The notes: generated by a model not told the origin, from the sequence alone. Positions 1-12,101 are shown, numbered from the stretch's first letter. The stretch is DNA of 64,000 bases from Pleurostoma richardsiae (GCA_030052745.1 JANBVO010000056.1:122750-186749), one strand, 5' to 3'. Program-made: numbers and translations.

Positions 1-1392
1 AAAGAGGATAAGAGCGACGGACTCGCGGTCTCCCGCGTCTACGAGAGAGGAGAGCGCGGAAGCGAGGCTTGGCGGCCGTCCCAGCTCAATAAAAGGATGC
101 AATCTCGGGAGAGAAACTGACGGAGCGAATACCGTCCCTTATCTGGACCAGTCAATTGTTTGACATTGTCCAAGCATTGACTTTCAGTCATGGTAACTTG
201 ATCGGGACCCTCATCAGCCCTATCTACGGGTCAAACAGTATCCGGACAAGGAAGTGCCGGGGTATAACCGCTTTCTCTACCAGGGTCAACCGCTGCTTGA
301 CTTCAGTCCGGACCAGGACAAACTGTCCGTACAGCAGCTCTCTCTTCTCGCGAGAAGCTGAGGGTGAATCAGCCGGTTAGTTGCAGTGCAGCAAGACACA
401 AGTCCGGCTCATGCAAAGACGGAGATGACCAATAAGGGCCAGACAACAAACCTCTCCTTAACGCCTTGGTCAAAAAGCAGAGCTGTGGGCGGGCGGCCGC
501 CGAATATTGCCTTGATCTGCGCGCTTGCAGCTTAGTGCTGACTAGTGGAGATAGCTGCCGTGATGTCTGGGGTCCAGGCGGGTGGTCGAGTCGACTGGAC
601 GCGTGCTTCATCAGTCATCAACCTCCCTCTGTCACTTGTCAGGTCTGATATGGTGTTGTCCCTTGAGACAGACATGAGAGGAAGCATTGTCGAAGTTGAA
701 CGGCCCGGGTGGCGTTTCCCGGCGGCTCTGCATCCTTCCCGGTGGTTGTGCGGCGCCGCCTGGGATGGATGGTGGCACTGCCTGGATGGGGTGCCTGATT
801 GTGGTAGCCCTGACAGTGATTTTGAGGTGTCGATGAACAAGCACGACATCGTATTGGCGCCAAACCGGGCTGAAAATATAACTCAACCAAGTAAGCCACT
901 CAGTGGTGTCTTAATCCGTACATTGCCTGATTGCCAGGCAAGGATGTCAGGATCACTGGGACTGTGAACCGAAGCACAGATAAAGCCCTACCCGAGCGAG
1001 CCCCGGCTCTATAAATGGCATGGGTGTGCATGATACAACGGCACAATCTCGCCAGTAAAACAACCCCCCTTTCCCGTGTGAATGGCTTCCCTCGTGATTG
1101 GTTGGCAATCCGAAACTGGGATACCGTAAGGGTTGGTTGACCGCTGCTCGTTCGGAAGTGGACGATCAGCCCACAGACTGGCCTCTTTTTATGCTACGAA
1201 CTTCTGTCCAGCTCCCCGTCTCTGGCAAGGCTCGGGCCTCCAGCTAAGCCGATCGCATCTATAAATACTAGGTATGTCACAGTGCCCGGCCCACACGCCT
1301 CTGGCTCCGGTCCCGGCTCCGGCCTTCTCCACTTCTCTTCTCCGTGCTCGGTGTCTGTGTTCAGAAAGCCACCCCGGGGCGAGCTGCACCTC
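1..1392. other. left-edge non-coding stretch
   Basis: I see no supportable gene here. Open frames on both strands are short, overlap each other, and resemble no family I know. The right part is probably the 3' flank of the bZIP gene that ends at 1393. Confidence 0.5.
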
Positions 1393-2641
1393 CTAGCTGG
1401 AGACTTTCTGCTTCCCGCCGGGAAGACACAGCCTCGCCGCACCTCTCGCCTGCCTCCAGCGATTGCTCTGCTCGACGACCGCTCTGTCGAACACGAACCA
1501 CCACCTCTCGAACAGCACCTGCCCGATCTCCCACGCGCCCGGGTCGCACGGGTTGGCCCCCCACAGCCGCATCCCCTCCGCGGCATCCTCCATGTCGTAC
1601 GCCAGCTGCGCCACGCTGCCCAGGGCCCCCCCGACCGCCCCCGCGCCCCCGGGTTCCGTCGTGCCCCCGCCGAGGGCCGGCGGCCGGGTGGCGGGGGAGG
1701 ACAACTCGGGCGGCAGGCCGAAGAGCACGGTGATGAGCTTGTCGCGGACGGAGGGCCAGGGGAGCATGTCGAGGAGGGGGTGGTGCGGGACGAGCAGCTG
1801 GGAGGGCGTGGGCTGCCAGTGGCACGGGAGGCCGGTCGGGGAGGAGGGGGAGGCCGGGCAGAAGGGCGAGCAGGCGTTCAAGTCCCATATGGAGGTGGGG
1901 CAGTTGAAGCGGGTGGCGATGCGGAGGAACGCACGGAGGAGAGTGAGCTCGGGCATGGGGAGGTAGTAGGAGTCTAGGAAGGATGGCGGTGCGGTGGTGT
2001 CGCCTAAGGAGAGGGCCGGATCAAGGAGCCTGGACGGATCGATAGTTGGCGGGAGAGAAGGCGACGTAGATGAGGCGGACGAGCTGCTTGCCTCAGTCGG
2101 GACCGGCCCATCACCCAGGATTCCAAGAACTCCGCTGTAAGTGCATGAGGAATGTAAGTCGGCGTATATGCCTGCATCCCAAGACTCGACGAGGTCCAGG
2201 TTCAATGGTTCTACGACCGTCATAGCTTCGGTAGTTGCTACCTCTGGGGATCTGCTGCCGTCTGCCGCGCCGTGCTCCGACAGACTACTGTCGGTTCCCA
2301 CAACAGACGCATCACGAGAAGATGCCTCAGTGAGTAGCTCAACGGCTGCTGATGCTCGAGACTGGCGTTTTCGCTCTCCTGAACAGACATTAGTCAGCCG
2401 TCGATGAGGACCCAGAGTGAAAGCTCGAGCACTGACTGTATCTCCGCTGGGCCAGCACATTGAGGATTCGCTTGCGCTCAGGGGCGTCGTCATTTATGTT
2501 TGGAACTTTCAAGAGCGTCGGCGGCTTGTGTATCCTCTGTCTAGTCTTTGGTTTGGTGGAGGTCGAATTCGAGGAGGGGTGCAGCGGCGGTACAGCGTCC
2601 ATGTGCCCTCTCGTTCGAGCGCCGGTATATGTCGTAGCCAT
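1393..2641 (-). CDS. bZIP-type transcription factor with DUF3425 domain
   Basis: This is probably a nuclear DNA-binding regulator. Two exons on the minus strand, 2641-2437 and 2378-1393, encode 396 residues. The 58 bp intron (2436-2379) has a GTCAGT donor, a CTGAC-AAT-like branch region and a CAG acceptor. Splicing rebuilds the basic region ERKRILNVLAQRRYRERKR at about residues 54-72, the form typical of fungal bZIP/DUF3425 proteins. The C-terminal half carries DUF3425 landmarks: an IWDLN stretch, then LPWPSVRDKLI, then an acidic GMRLWG-DPGAWE segment and a final W-rich helix (ERWWFVFDR). After the basic region there is no clear leucine heptad, so the zipper is reduced or missing. The start at 2641 is the ATG before the basic region; an extra upstream exon cannot be excluded. 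Target genes are unknown. Confidence 0.82.
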
Positions 2642-4833
2642 AACTCATAAAGGTAATTGCTAATCCGGGTGTATTCTCAGTCGCTTGGAGCGGTAGAAGG
2701 GTGGTGGACGTGGAGGGATGCTGCTTTAATGAGGTGAGGTCCGCGGTGGTTTTCATAACGGGCAAGCATAACGGATAAGAGGTACACCGATTATCTCTGT
2801 TGAATGCCGCTTAATCTATGTACTAATCAACAATTTTCCTCTTCAGTCAGACGGCCAGACTAATCCTCCCAACTTCTAAAGTGTGGCTTACACCCTCGAC
2901 TACCTACGCTGCCTACGCGACATTTCGAAAATCATGCTGTCCACAGTATTGAGTGATACGGACGATGAATAGCACATTATTCCATCACTGATGTTGGCTT
3001 GCAGCGATCAGAACAGCTTCTCATTTTCTTATGGTAGATGGTCCAGGCAGCGTTGACGGGCTCCATCCTCTTGCCGCAACATAACCACAAACTGACTTGT
3101 CTTCGGACGACATGTCGGAGATTCGCACCGGTGTTCGAGGTTCAAGGATGGATCTACCTCCGAGACCGAGACACGACTCGGCCGAGTCAGATATCAAGGC
3201 TCGAGCGTAACCTTGCCCTCCAACAAGCTCTCGGAACTGCTACGACACGAGCGCAGATGCAGTGACACGGCAAGGGAATACGTGACTGAGACACTGAACC
3301 AAACCCACCTGCCATCCGACGTTACACAAAAGGGGATGCAGCTTCTTGGAAGCCAGCCACGGGAAAATGCTCGTCATCTCACCTGACGAGCTCACCGCCT
3401 CTTCTCTGGCCAAGATACCGTCTTCTGTAATCGGAGGATGGGCACTTGATCACAAGCTGTTTCCTCGAAAGAGCTCCTGCATTCATGAGCCTGATGACAA
3501 AAACGATCGACGCTCCGTTTCAACTCGGCAAGCGAACAGGTCATCCGATCGCCGGCCTGGAGCTGACTAATGAGCAGACGGGCATGCCGAGACCCCAATC
3601 TTGGCTGTATCCTTTGCATCCTTAGTATCCTTCTCACAAAGCGGGAGTTGAATTGATCAAGTCCCGTAAACTGTGTGTGCGGGCACATTGGAAAGCAATC
3701 ATGTTTCTCCTGCTACTGATAGACTCGCAGGCCGGTGGTTCGAGAGCAATGAGACCAGGCTAAACGGACCTGCATCCGACCCCAGGCGTTCTAGAAGGGC
3801 TCTTCTTATAGAATGAGGTACCAGCACAGGCGGACTTGGCCTTGAAGGGCTGAGTGCGGGGCTACTGTGGGACAGAGCGGACTGTCCAGGTTCCGCTCTC
3901 GCAGCGCAGTTGAGCAAGGAGAGACTGGCTGTGGTACGTAATTGGGATGAGTTTATCAGTCCAAGAAGCACAACAGCTCAATGGCATGATAACGGACCGT
4001 GGCGGATACACAACTTGATGTTAGGAGGGACCGTGTGGAGTGTAGGGCGCGCACTAAGAGCACGGGAACCGACGGAGGGAGGTCCAGCCAGTCGCGGTGT
4101 CGGCGGTGTGATGGATCCGACATGGTGGGGCCGCTCTTGTCCCGGTTGTCATCCGCAGGGCGCAACCACTCCATTACGTTACGTACCGGCGAGATGTCAT
4201 GTCAGCCTGGTCCGGCAAGGCACGACTCGCAGGCACAGGCGCACCAGCAAATTAGCGTCCAGAGGGTAGAGGGTAGAGCGACGGATAACACAGGTGTACG
4301 GAGCAGAGACGAACAAAGTCACAGTCACAGACATCCTGCACAGAGCGAGGCTAGAAACTAACGACTAGCATATTCCGATGAATAAAGCCTTCCACTGGGC
4401 TTCTCTCACCTTATCTACTACTGCTACTACTACTACTACTGCGTACACCCGTGTCTTAATAAGATATGACTCTTCTCATCCTCAATTGAGTTCCTCATCA
4501 ATCTGGCCGCCGCTTCCTCCTCTTGGTACCAGGTCGGCTTGAGTGGATGTTCTGTCGACATTGAGAGTATCCGAGGACACAGGCAAAGGCGTTAGAGAAG
4601 GGAGTGTGCAACACCACATACGCATCTGCTGCTCGAACAACGGCCGTGTCTGCCGTGGTGCCCCGAGGCGCTAGTTCATATATCATCTTGGTGTGTTAGT
4701 CGTTGTCTGCGCGCCTTTGCGGACGACACACGACTGGGTCAATCTCCGCCCTTCCCCCTTCCCCCTCCGCCCTTCGCCCTTGGAGCGGGATTACTGGTCC
4801 CCCCGGCCCTGCGCGGTTGCGCCCTAGGAAGAC
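2642..4833. other. intergenic region between divergent bZIP and homeobox genes
   Basis: About 2.2 kb separates two divergently transcribed regulator genes, so it should hold both promoters. Open frames inside it are short and look random. The only structured element I see is a CTA trinucleotide run near 4414-4440. The 100 bases before 4834 are pyrimidine-rich, as is common just upstream of fungal genes. Confidence 0.5.
4414..4440. repeat. (CTA)n microsatellite
   Basis: An interrupted run of CTA/ACT triplets, about nine units, lies in the leader region of the homeobox gene. It is in no supported coding frame. Confidence 0.8.
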
Positions 4834-7800
4834 ATGCCTCCTATCCCTGAGCATACCGAGATGGACCAGTTTGTCAACTGGGACTTTGCCGCGCCGAGCA
4901 CCAGTGGTGCCAGCAGTGGCTTCGACAACTTGCTGTCTCATTCCGGCCCTAACGCCGCCGCTGAGCCCAGCATGGACCTCGTTCTGGAGAACGTTGACGG
5001 CGACGACTTTTCCTTCTGGGCCCTAGAGCACTTTGAATCAAGCAACTTGGTGGCAGCGGACATGTTGGCTGCTGACAACATGCCTTCCTGGGACGACCCC
5101 GTCTCTGCCATCGACACTCTCGCCTTCGACACCCCCGAGGCACCTTGCGCTCACTGCCAGGCTGGCGGTTACCAATGCAAGCGAATACAGGAAGGGAGAT
5201 ACAAAGGCTATTGCACCAGCTGCATCGCCTTGAGATGCTCATGCAGTTTCGCGGCCTGCAGTAACCCCTCTGCTGATTCATGTTTCCCTGCCAACCCCTG
5301 GCCAACTCTCGGAGACCATCCAAACCCTATCCTTCACGAAGACGTGCCCCCCGAGAAGCTGCAGAACACTTCTTCTTCTACCTCGGCCCTTCAAGCCATG
5401 ACTTTGACGCCTAGTGAGAACGACCTCGTCGAGCCCAAGCCGCCGGCTATGCCAAAGATCGGCGCCCGCTTCTCTAGAGAATCGGTCAAGATCTTGAAGA
5501 ACTGGCTTTCCTCTCACCATCGGCATCCTTACCCGAGTGAGGAAGAGAAGGATACTCTACAGAGACAGACAGGTCTCAACAAGACGCAGATTACCAACTG
5601 GCTGGCCAACGCCCGAAGGCGAGGGAAGATACAGGCTCCTCGGGCGACGTCCCCACATGTAAAGAGCTGGTCCAACCCTATCGACATCCCCAAGAGAAAG
5701 GGCACTCCGGCATTCGAGAACAAGAACCCCTTAGAGCGATGGGTGGACTCACCGCCGGAGAACGAGCCCGCCTCAGTCACTGCCATTGCCCGTGCCGTAA
5801 CAGCATCCACTTCTGGCTTGTCATCTGGCCTCAACAGCCCACATAGCTTCAACGAGACCGACGATGGCTCAGGCAGGTCACTCTGTAACCAATCGTCCAC
5901 TAGCAGCCTAGGCACTTCGCAATCTTCTGGTGGCTCGTTCGCCTCGGCATACTCCCACGCGTCTCGAGGATCATTTGGCTCTCTCGGTTCTCTCGGACGG
6001 GGCCGGCGGCGGAGACGAAGACGCGCCCCGCCAGCCCGGCCTGACGAAAAAACACCCTTGCACGCTCCTCTCAAGACATTCCAGTGCACTTTTTGTACGG
6101 AGACCTTCAGGACGAAACATGACTGGCAGAGACATGAGAAGTCCCTGCATCTGTCGCTTGAGCGATGGGTCTGCGCACCCAGTGGACCGATGGCGGTTAA
6201 CCCCGAGACAAAAGTGATGTCGTGTGTCTTCTGCGGCGAAGCAAATCCGGACGAGGCCCATATCGAGATCCACAACTACTCTTCTTGCCAGGAGAGGACT
6301 CTAGAGGAGAGGACGTTCTACCGCAAAGATCACTTGCGACAACATCTCAAACTAGTGCACAACGTCAAGTTTGTGAGCTGGTCCATGGAGCCTTGGAAGG
6401 CTGCCACGCCGGAAATCCGGTCCCGGTGTGGTTTCTGCGGAATAGTCATGGATACTTGGACAATCCGAGTTGATCACCTGGCAGAGCACTTCAAGACGGG
6501 GAACACCATGGCTGATTGGAAGGGAGACTGGGGTTTCGAAGCTCCCGTACTCGATATGGTCGAGAATTCCATCCCCCCGTGTACGCGACCTCCAGGCGAT
6601 CTCCTCTCGGAAGAGTATCTGACGTTTCTGCTGAATAGATTTGATCAATGTTGAGAGGGGTACGCCGCTACCCTTCACGGCCACGCAGTCCCCTCCTGAG
6701 TCTCCCCGATATGCCTACGACCTCATTAAACTGGAGCTTGTCTACTTCACCGTGAACAAACGGGACCTTACTGGTGCTATGCCCACGGATGATGAGTTGC
6801 AGCTTGAGGCATGCCGCATCGTCTTCGGTTCCGAGGTGTTGTCGAAGTCGGGGATATCGTCGACCCCGAACTGGCTGCGCGATCTGATTATGTCGTCAGG
6901 CCAGACGGTACTTCAGGCGAAACTAGAACCCATCAAGGGCCATACCGACAGCAGAATGTCCCTCCTTCGGATCAACGGGAAGGATAATATATTCGAGGAC
7001 GACCCCCTGGAGAAACAATTGCACGATTTCGTCAGGGCCCGCAGCCTCCTCGGCCTGACGGTCATGGACAGCGAGCTGCAGCTTGAGGCGTGCCACATTA
7101 TTGGCCGAATGGAAGAGACGTCAAGCAGTCCATCTGAACTCGTCGCAAACTTCCTACTTCGTCTTATCCACAGGTCGTCCGACTGGCTCGCAGGGTTCCG
7201 GCAGCGGACTAACCTCCCTCGCTCCGACGATGTTGCGAATTCGAGTGAGATATACACAACGCCGAATCCGACAGGTGCGAACATCTATAACTATAGCAGA
7301 CTGGAATCGGAGCTAGCTGAATACGCACGCAATCAGACAGCGATGGGCAGACTCCCAAGCGATCCCGAACTTCGGAAGCAGGCCCGCGTCATTGTGTACG
7401 ACTGCAACGATACCTGGAATCAGACTGCAGCAGACAACTTGGAGTGGCTGAGCGCCTTCAAGCAGCGACATCTGCCTGGGAGCCCGGAGAACTCGAGCTC
7501 CTCGGGTTCTGGTACTTCGCCGATGACTCTCGAGAGTTTAGAAGCGCGGATGTCCCGACCCTGCGGGAGTGGGAATTCATTCATGTCTGCGCTCCCTGGA
7601 GGTGGTCTAGGGAACCCGAGAGGCGGAAGAGACCAGATCAAGGCTGGGCCGTTCTTCCTCAATGATGCGAATTGCTACCGCCGACTGGCGCGTGAGCTCG
7701 GCCGCTTTGTCGCCTCGACCATGTCGAGCAACAACCCCAACCGCCATGTTCCATCAGACGAGGAGCTGCAACATCAATCTCGCTGGATACTATATGACGA

Positions 7801-8610
7801 GTAAGTGGCTGAGCTAACCCGCTTTTTCGCACGCGAATCTATATCGAGACTACGAGCCATAGCTAATATTCGACTTCTTCTAGTGATGACCCATGGAACC
7901 AAACAGCCGCTGACAATGCCGAGTGGCTGCGTCGCTTCAAGCGAGATGTCGGTATCCTGCCGCCCGACGACGGACCCGGCTTACCCATGGGCGTGCAATG
8001 GAACCTCGCGCAAGGAGGCTCGGGCTTCGCTCCGCCTTATGTCTTCCCAAAGGCGGGCGCCATGGGACCTCTGCAGGAGGTCGCGGGCCAAGGGGACAGC
8101 AAGAACGTGGTCCAAGTATCCGTCCGCGAGGGCGCCCGCTTCTTCGAGACGGAGCCCTCGATCGCCAACATGTACCTCAAGACGTTCACCTCGCGGTATG
8201 AGGCGCCAGCGGTGGTGTTCTGCTCTCGTGAGCTCGAAAACGGGCTGCTGAGTTTCGTGGAGGCCGCGGTGCGCGGCACGGGCCAGGTGCCGCCTGACGA
8301 TGCGATACGCGCGGAGGCGAGGCGGATGCTGGGGAAGGGTGAGGAGGGGAAGACGCCCGCGGATGACGAGGTTCTGCTTGGGAAATTCAAGGAGATGGCG
8401 AGAGAGAAGCTTGGGCTAGCATTGGGAGGCACAGGGGGCCAAGTGGCGGCTCAGGGCAGTGCACAGTCGCAGCAGATGGGGGTGCCTGATGGCCTGGGGA
8501 ACATGAATATTTCGGAGCTGCCAGATATGGATATCTCGGACACGGAGCTGCAGGATATCATCCACGACATAAGCTTTGGCATGGAGGCAGACGGCGGCGT
8601 TCTACTTTGA
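4834..8610 (+). CDS. homeobox (TALE/KN-type) and C2H2 zinc-finger protein with C-terminal helical repeats
   Basis: Probably a nuclear transcription factor. Exons 4834-6580, 6639-7800 and 7884-8610 give 1,211 residues. Residues about 105-140 hold a Cys cluster (CAHC, CTSC, CSC). A KN-type homeodomain spans 212-267, with helix 3 reading TNWLANARRRGK. C2H2 fingers start near 416 (C-x2-C-x12-H-x4-H), followed by more degenerate fingers to about 560. The C-terminal half holds four or five copies of a 60-80 residue unit, at about 608-670, 704-776, 800-863, 928-1000 and 1083-1149. Its pattern is ELxxFVxxxxxxG-PSDxELQxxAR followed by WLxxFKxRH, like CENP-B/Tc5 helix-turn-helix domains. Intron 2 (7801-7883, GTAAGT...TAG) is certain because it rebuilds one repeat. 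Intron 1 (6581-6638, GTACGC donor, CTGAC branch) is inferred. Without it the frame stops at 6654. Translation may start at the second ATG, 4861. Confidence 0.82.
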
Positions 8611-9519
8611 GAGCTGGGACGGGGAATCTGTCTCAGGAGCTGGCTCGAGATTGAGGATGGGCTAAGGTGTGGGAGATGTTAATGAGATTGGGCATTAGGG
8701 TGGTCGGTTGACACCGTATGCTACGTTTGGCGTTGAAAGTATATATCGACCTGATGCGTTCTGGCAATGAAGTGGCTCTTTTCTCTTGGTAAAGTTGGCT
8801 GTCTGTCACGGAATATATACCATTCTTGTCTTGTACGTTTTCTGTGATTCTTCTCTGCATGGATTTTGACTGTGAAAGTCACCCTTGGGATGATGAAGTG
8901 TATGCAAGGGGGGACATGATAGCTAAAATGACCGAGATATTCTTCCAAGAAGGGGAGTTGTTAGTTGTTACACTGCTTACCGAGCCCTTCGCCCAATCTG
9001 CTGCGTTGCACTCGGGACGATGACGCGCCCTTGGGGCTGCGACAACTCGCGTCTCCACGGAGAAAGAGAGGCATTGAGCACTCGAGCAGAACCAATGAGA
9101 AACGGGTCCCCATCTGACTGTTTTGTCTTCTGGATCCACGTGAAATCAAGTCGTTTCTTGTCCAATTGCTTTCCCAATTGACGCGTGTCTCACTCGACTT
9201 GTATCTTTTCCATCCCATGTGCTGCCGCTTCTTCACAAGCGTTACTTGGCCTTATAACCAGAAGCCTTAACTAAACCTTAAGTTAGCTTCCGCTGGTTAA
9301 CGGGACCTTCTCGCTAACAACGTCCCCCGGATCAACTCCGCATCGCTACGCGGAACCTTACTCATCCCTCGCTCTCCTCATCCCGGCATCGCATCGTAGC
9401 GATCCGGAATTCCGTCCAGCATCTCCACACTGAAGGAAGACATTGCCTCCCCCTCCATACCCAGTGACCTAATCTCCGTGAGGCCTAGCCATTCGCGCAT
9501 CAGGCGTCCTTCCGCCACG
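8611..9519. other. intergenic region upstream of the FlbE-like gene
   Basis: About 0.9 kb between two genes on the same strand. It should contain the terminator of the homeobox gene and the promoter of the next gene. I see no other gene or distinctive motif. Confidence 0.5.
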
Positions 9520-10746
9520 ATGCCCACCTACCTCTGCCACGGCTTCCGCTGGCACCGGCAGAGCATCCGCGTGTACGTCGTGGTGCAGAACCTCGACGAC
9601 GCCGCCCCTGAGTGGGTCGTCCGCCCCGCCTCCGCCAACGCCCTGCTCGGCTCCTTCTACGACCTCTTCGACTTCCTGCCCTACTGCGCACCGCCCGGCT
9701 CGCTGGACCCGGATGACCCGGACCGGGACCCCTCGTCCCGCAGCCGCAGCCGCAGCCATGGCGCGTCGTCGTCGGCGGCGGCGCAGCAGCAGCACCACAA
9801 GGACCGCAGGGCCAGCAGCAGCAAGCGCGGCAGGTCCGAGTCGCGCCGCAAGGCGCCCCCGCCTTCCCTGCCACTAGCACCACCGCCGCCGCCGCCCCTG
9901 CAGCCCGGCGCGGCCTCGGCCGGCGGGCAGCTGGACAGGCCCGGCGACGAGCTCCTGGCGCAGTCGTGGTCGGCCGTCAAGCTGCTAGAGGAGTACGACC
10001 CGCTGGACCTGGCGGAGGCGTCGCGCCCCCACGCGTTCGTGGCCGACTACGTCGTACGCATCGACCTGTCCTGCGGCGTGGCGGACGAGATCGCGCGGTA
10101 CGAGGAGCTGGTGCGGGGCGCGGCGTACCCGCCCGTCGCCGCCGCCGCGGGGCAGCAGTGGTCGAGTGAGGAGGGGTCCCTGAGGGGTGGTGGCGGCGGC
10201 AGCGGCAGCAGCAGCAGGCGCGACGGCGGGAAGGGGAAGAAGGGCGGCGCGCCGGCGGGGAGCGGGTGGTTGGAGAAGCTGCGCGATCAGCTGCAGATGG
10301 GCGAGGACATCCGGTGGTATGTCATTGTCAATGGCGATGAGGAGAGGGCGTGGCCCGGGGAGGAGGATGCAGGGAGGGGGAGGGGCGGTAGCCAGGCGGC
10401 GGCTGCGCAGCAGCAGGTCCTCGGGGATACGGACAGCGGGGTCCAGGACCGAGACAAGGAGGCCGAGCGGGAGAGGCAGAGGGAGACGTTACGCCGGGAA
10501 ATGGGTCTCTTCAACGAGGGGCCGGCGCCGCCACCACAACCACCAAACCGCCGGATACGTGGGGAGAAGGAGAGGGAGCGGCGGCCGCCCGTTCCGGATA
10601 AGCTCCCCGTGCCGGATCAGTTGCCCACGCCGATTGCTAAGGTGCCGACCAACCAAGCTGGCGGCGCGCGGCCCAAGACGCCGAAGGGTGGAGGATTCCG
10701 GCGGCTCTTTGGCCGGTCGAAATCCGGGAACCAGTCCACGACATGA
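9520..10746 (+). CDS. FlbE-like developmental regulator homologue
   Basis: A single-exon gene of 408 residues. The N-terminus MPTYLCHGFRWHR followed by IRVYVVVQNLDDAAPEW matches my memory of FlbE, an upstream activator of conidiation in Aspergillus. Two more blocks support this: LLEEYDPLDL...AFVADYVVRI at about 149-195, and GWLEKLRDQLQ...IRWYVIVNGDEERAWP at about 249-279. Between and after them are long low-complexity tracts (Ser/Arg, Gln, Pro, Gly, Ala), which make the protein about twice the length I recall for Aspergillus FlbE. The C-terminus is short and basic (GGFRRLFGRSKSG). An in-frame ATG at 9478 would add 14 residues, but the conserved block starts at 9520. The biochemical role is unknown; FlbE works with FlbD near hyphal tips. 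If the FlbE assignment fails, this is a conserved fungal protein of unknown function. Confidence 0.68.
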   Translation: MPTYLCHGFRWHRQSIRVYVVVQNLDDAAPEWVVRPASANALLGSFYDLFDFLPYCAPPGSLDPDDPDRDPSSRSRSRSHGASSSAAAQQQHHKDRRASSSKRGRSESRRKAPPPSLPLAPPPPPPLQPGAASAGGQLDRPGDELLAQSWSAVKLLEEYDPLDLAEASRPHAFVADYVVRIDLSCGVADEIARYEELVRGAAYPPVAAAAGQQWSSEEGSLRGGGGGSGSSSRRDGGKGKKGGAPAGSGWLEKLRDQLQMGEDIRWYVIVNGDEERAWPGEEDAGRGRGGSQAAAAQQQVLGDTDSGVQDRDKEAERERQRETLRREMGLFNEGPAPPPQPPNRRIRGEKERERRPPVPDKLPVPDQLPTPIAKVPTNQAGGARPKTPKGGGFRRLFGRSKSGNQSTT

Positions 10747-12101
10747 GACAGCTCCGGGCTTATCGTCCACTCACCGGCAACCCAGAATGTAGGGGCGGAC
10801 GAAGCATGAACATCATCTTGACTGTCTACTCACAGCAGACTCCTGGATGGAAGACCATCACGGTCCGCCTATGGGACCGACCATGCTCGAAAGCGCCTCA
10901 GACCCGACGCCGAGCCTGCAGATCGCTCTATGTGATCCTCATGTGGGGTGTGGCATCGGCTCGGGCGGAGAGTTGCAAGACTTGACAGGTTCCGCAGCAG
11001 CGTGGGACTGTGACTCAAGGCTGCGACTGAAACCCTCCTACACCGAGGAACCGTGCGTTTTCATGACAGGCAGAAACGGCTATCCAGACTCACGGAGACA
11101 TTCCCAGGAGACAGCCGCTCTGTTTAGCAGAGGTACTCCCTTTTTGGCCCACTGAAGAGAAATGGGCGCGGAAAGTCAGGTTCCGTCAAGAGGCGGGGCT
11201 ACATCCTGCATGTGATGCGCTGGAAAACGCTTGGTGCTCTCGGGCTGACGAGGATGTTGATGGATCGGAGGCGTGCAAGTCGTGCCAGCACCATACCCAA
11301 CGCGTATATTCTTCATCGATGACGGGTCTGTCTCGGCCGTTCTCTACGCTTCCTCACTGCCTGAGACCGTCCGTAGTCGGCGCAACGCAACTCACCACTG
11401 TGCCTGGTTTTTCGTCCCTGCGGGGGACCTGGTCACCTCGTGCTGTCACGCTGGTGCTTGCACATCGTACTGAATTTGGCCGAAGAACTTACTGTTTCGC
11501 GGTTGTATAAGTTGAGCACGGTAACCGCGAGGCTAGGGTGGGTAGACATGTGTCCGGTTGGTAGCTATACAACAACTAGATTCGGTTGAGCTAAGGAATG
11601 CCGGCAGGCATATGACAGCTAGAGTAAGAAGTTGGGGATTGTCTACCCAATGTAACCTCCACCGTGTAGAATGTCCAGAGAGGGGACGTTCATGCATGGG
11701 GAGCAGCAGCGAAAGCTTAATGGGAGTTGTATAGGCCAGCAACTGTATCCGGATGTAACTGGCATACACATCGGCGGCGGCGGACTCCGGATCACGTAAT
11801 TGGCTCTTGTATACGGGAAACAAGAAAACATTGGAAAGCACATAGGGTCTCATCATGACGATTTCTATCACCGTCTCTATCAACTATGAACCAAGCCTCT
11901 TGCGGAACTTGACGGTCCCTTAGCTGCATGAGGTATCTCTTTGTACTTTTCCTTAACGCCTTCACTTTAAATGCTCTCGACCGCAAAAACTCCGTCCCGG
12001 ATGCTTCGATGTTCCAGTCGAGTGCTTCCGGACCAATGATGTGATGATATATACGAGGCTTGAGCACCCTTGACATCGTCTTCCAACACCTCGTTCTGGA
12101 C
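10747..12101. other. intergenic region between convergent genes
   Basis: About 1.35 kb between the 3' ends of the FlbE-like gene and KRE33. Open frames are short and unconvincing. It should carry both transcription ends; I see nothing else. Confidence 0.5.

Noticed and set aside
6641-7804. a separate 387-codon gene after the homeobox-C2H2 frame
   Set aside because: It begins only at a TTG just after a stop, and a short intron joins it in phase to the upstream frame. Its end continues by a clear GTAAGT intron into the next exon of the same repeat family.
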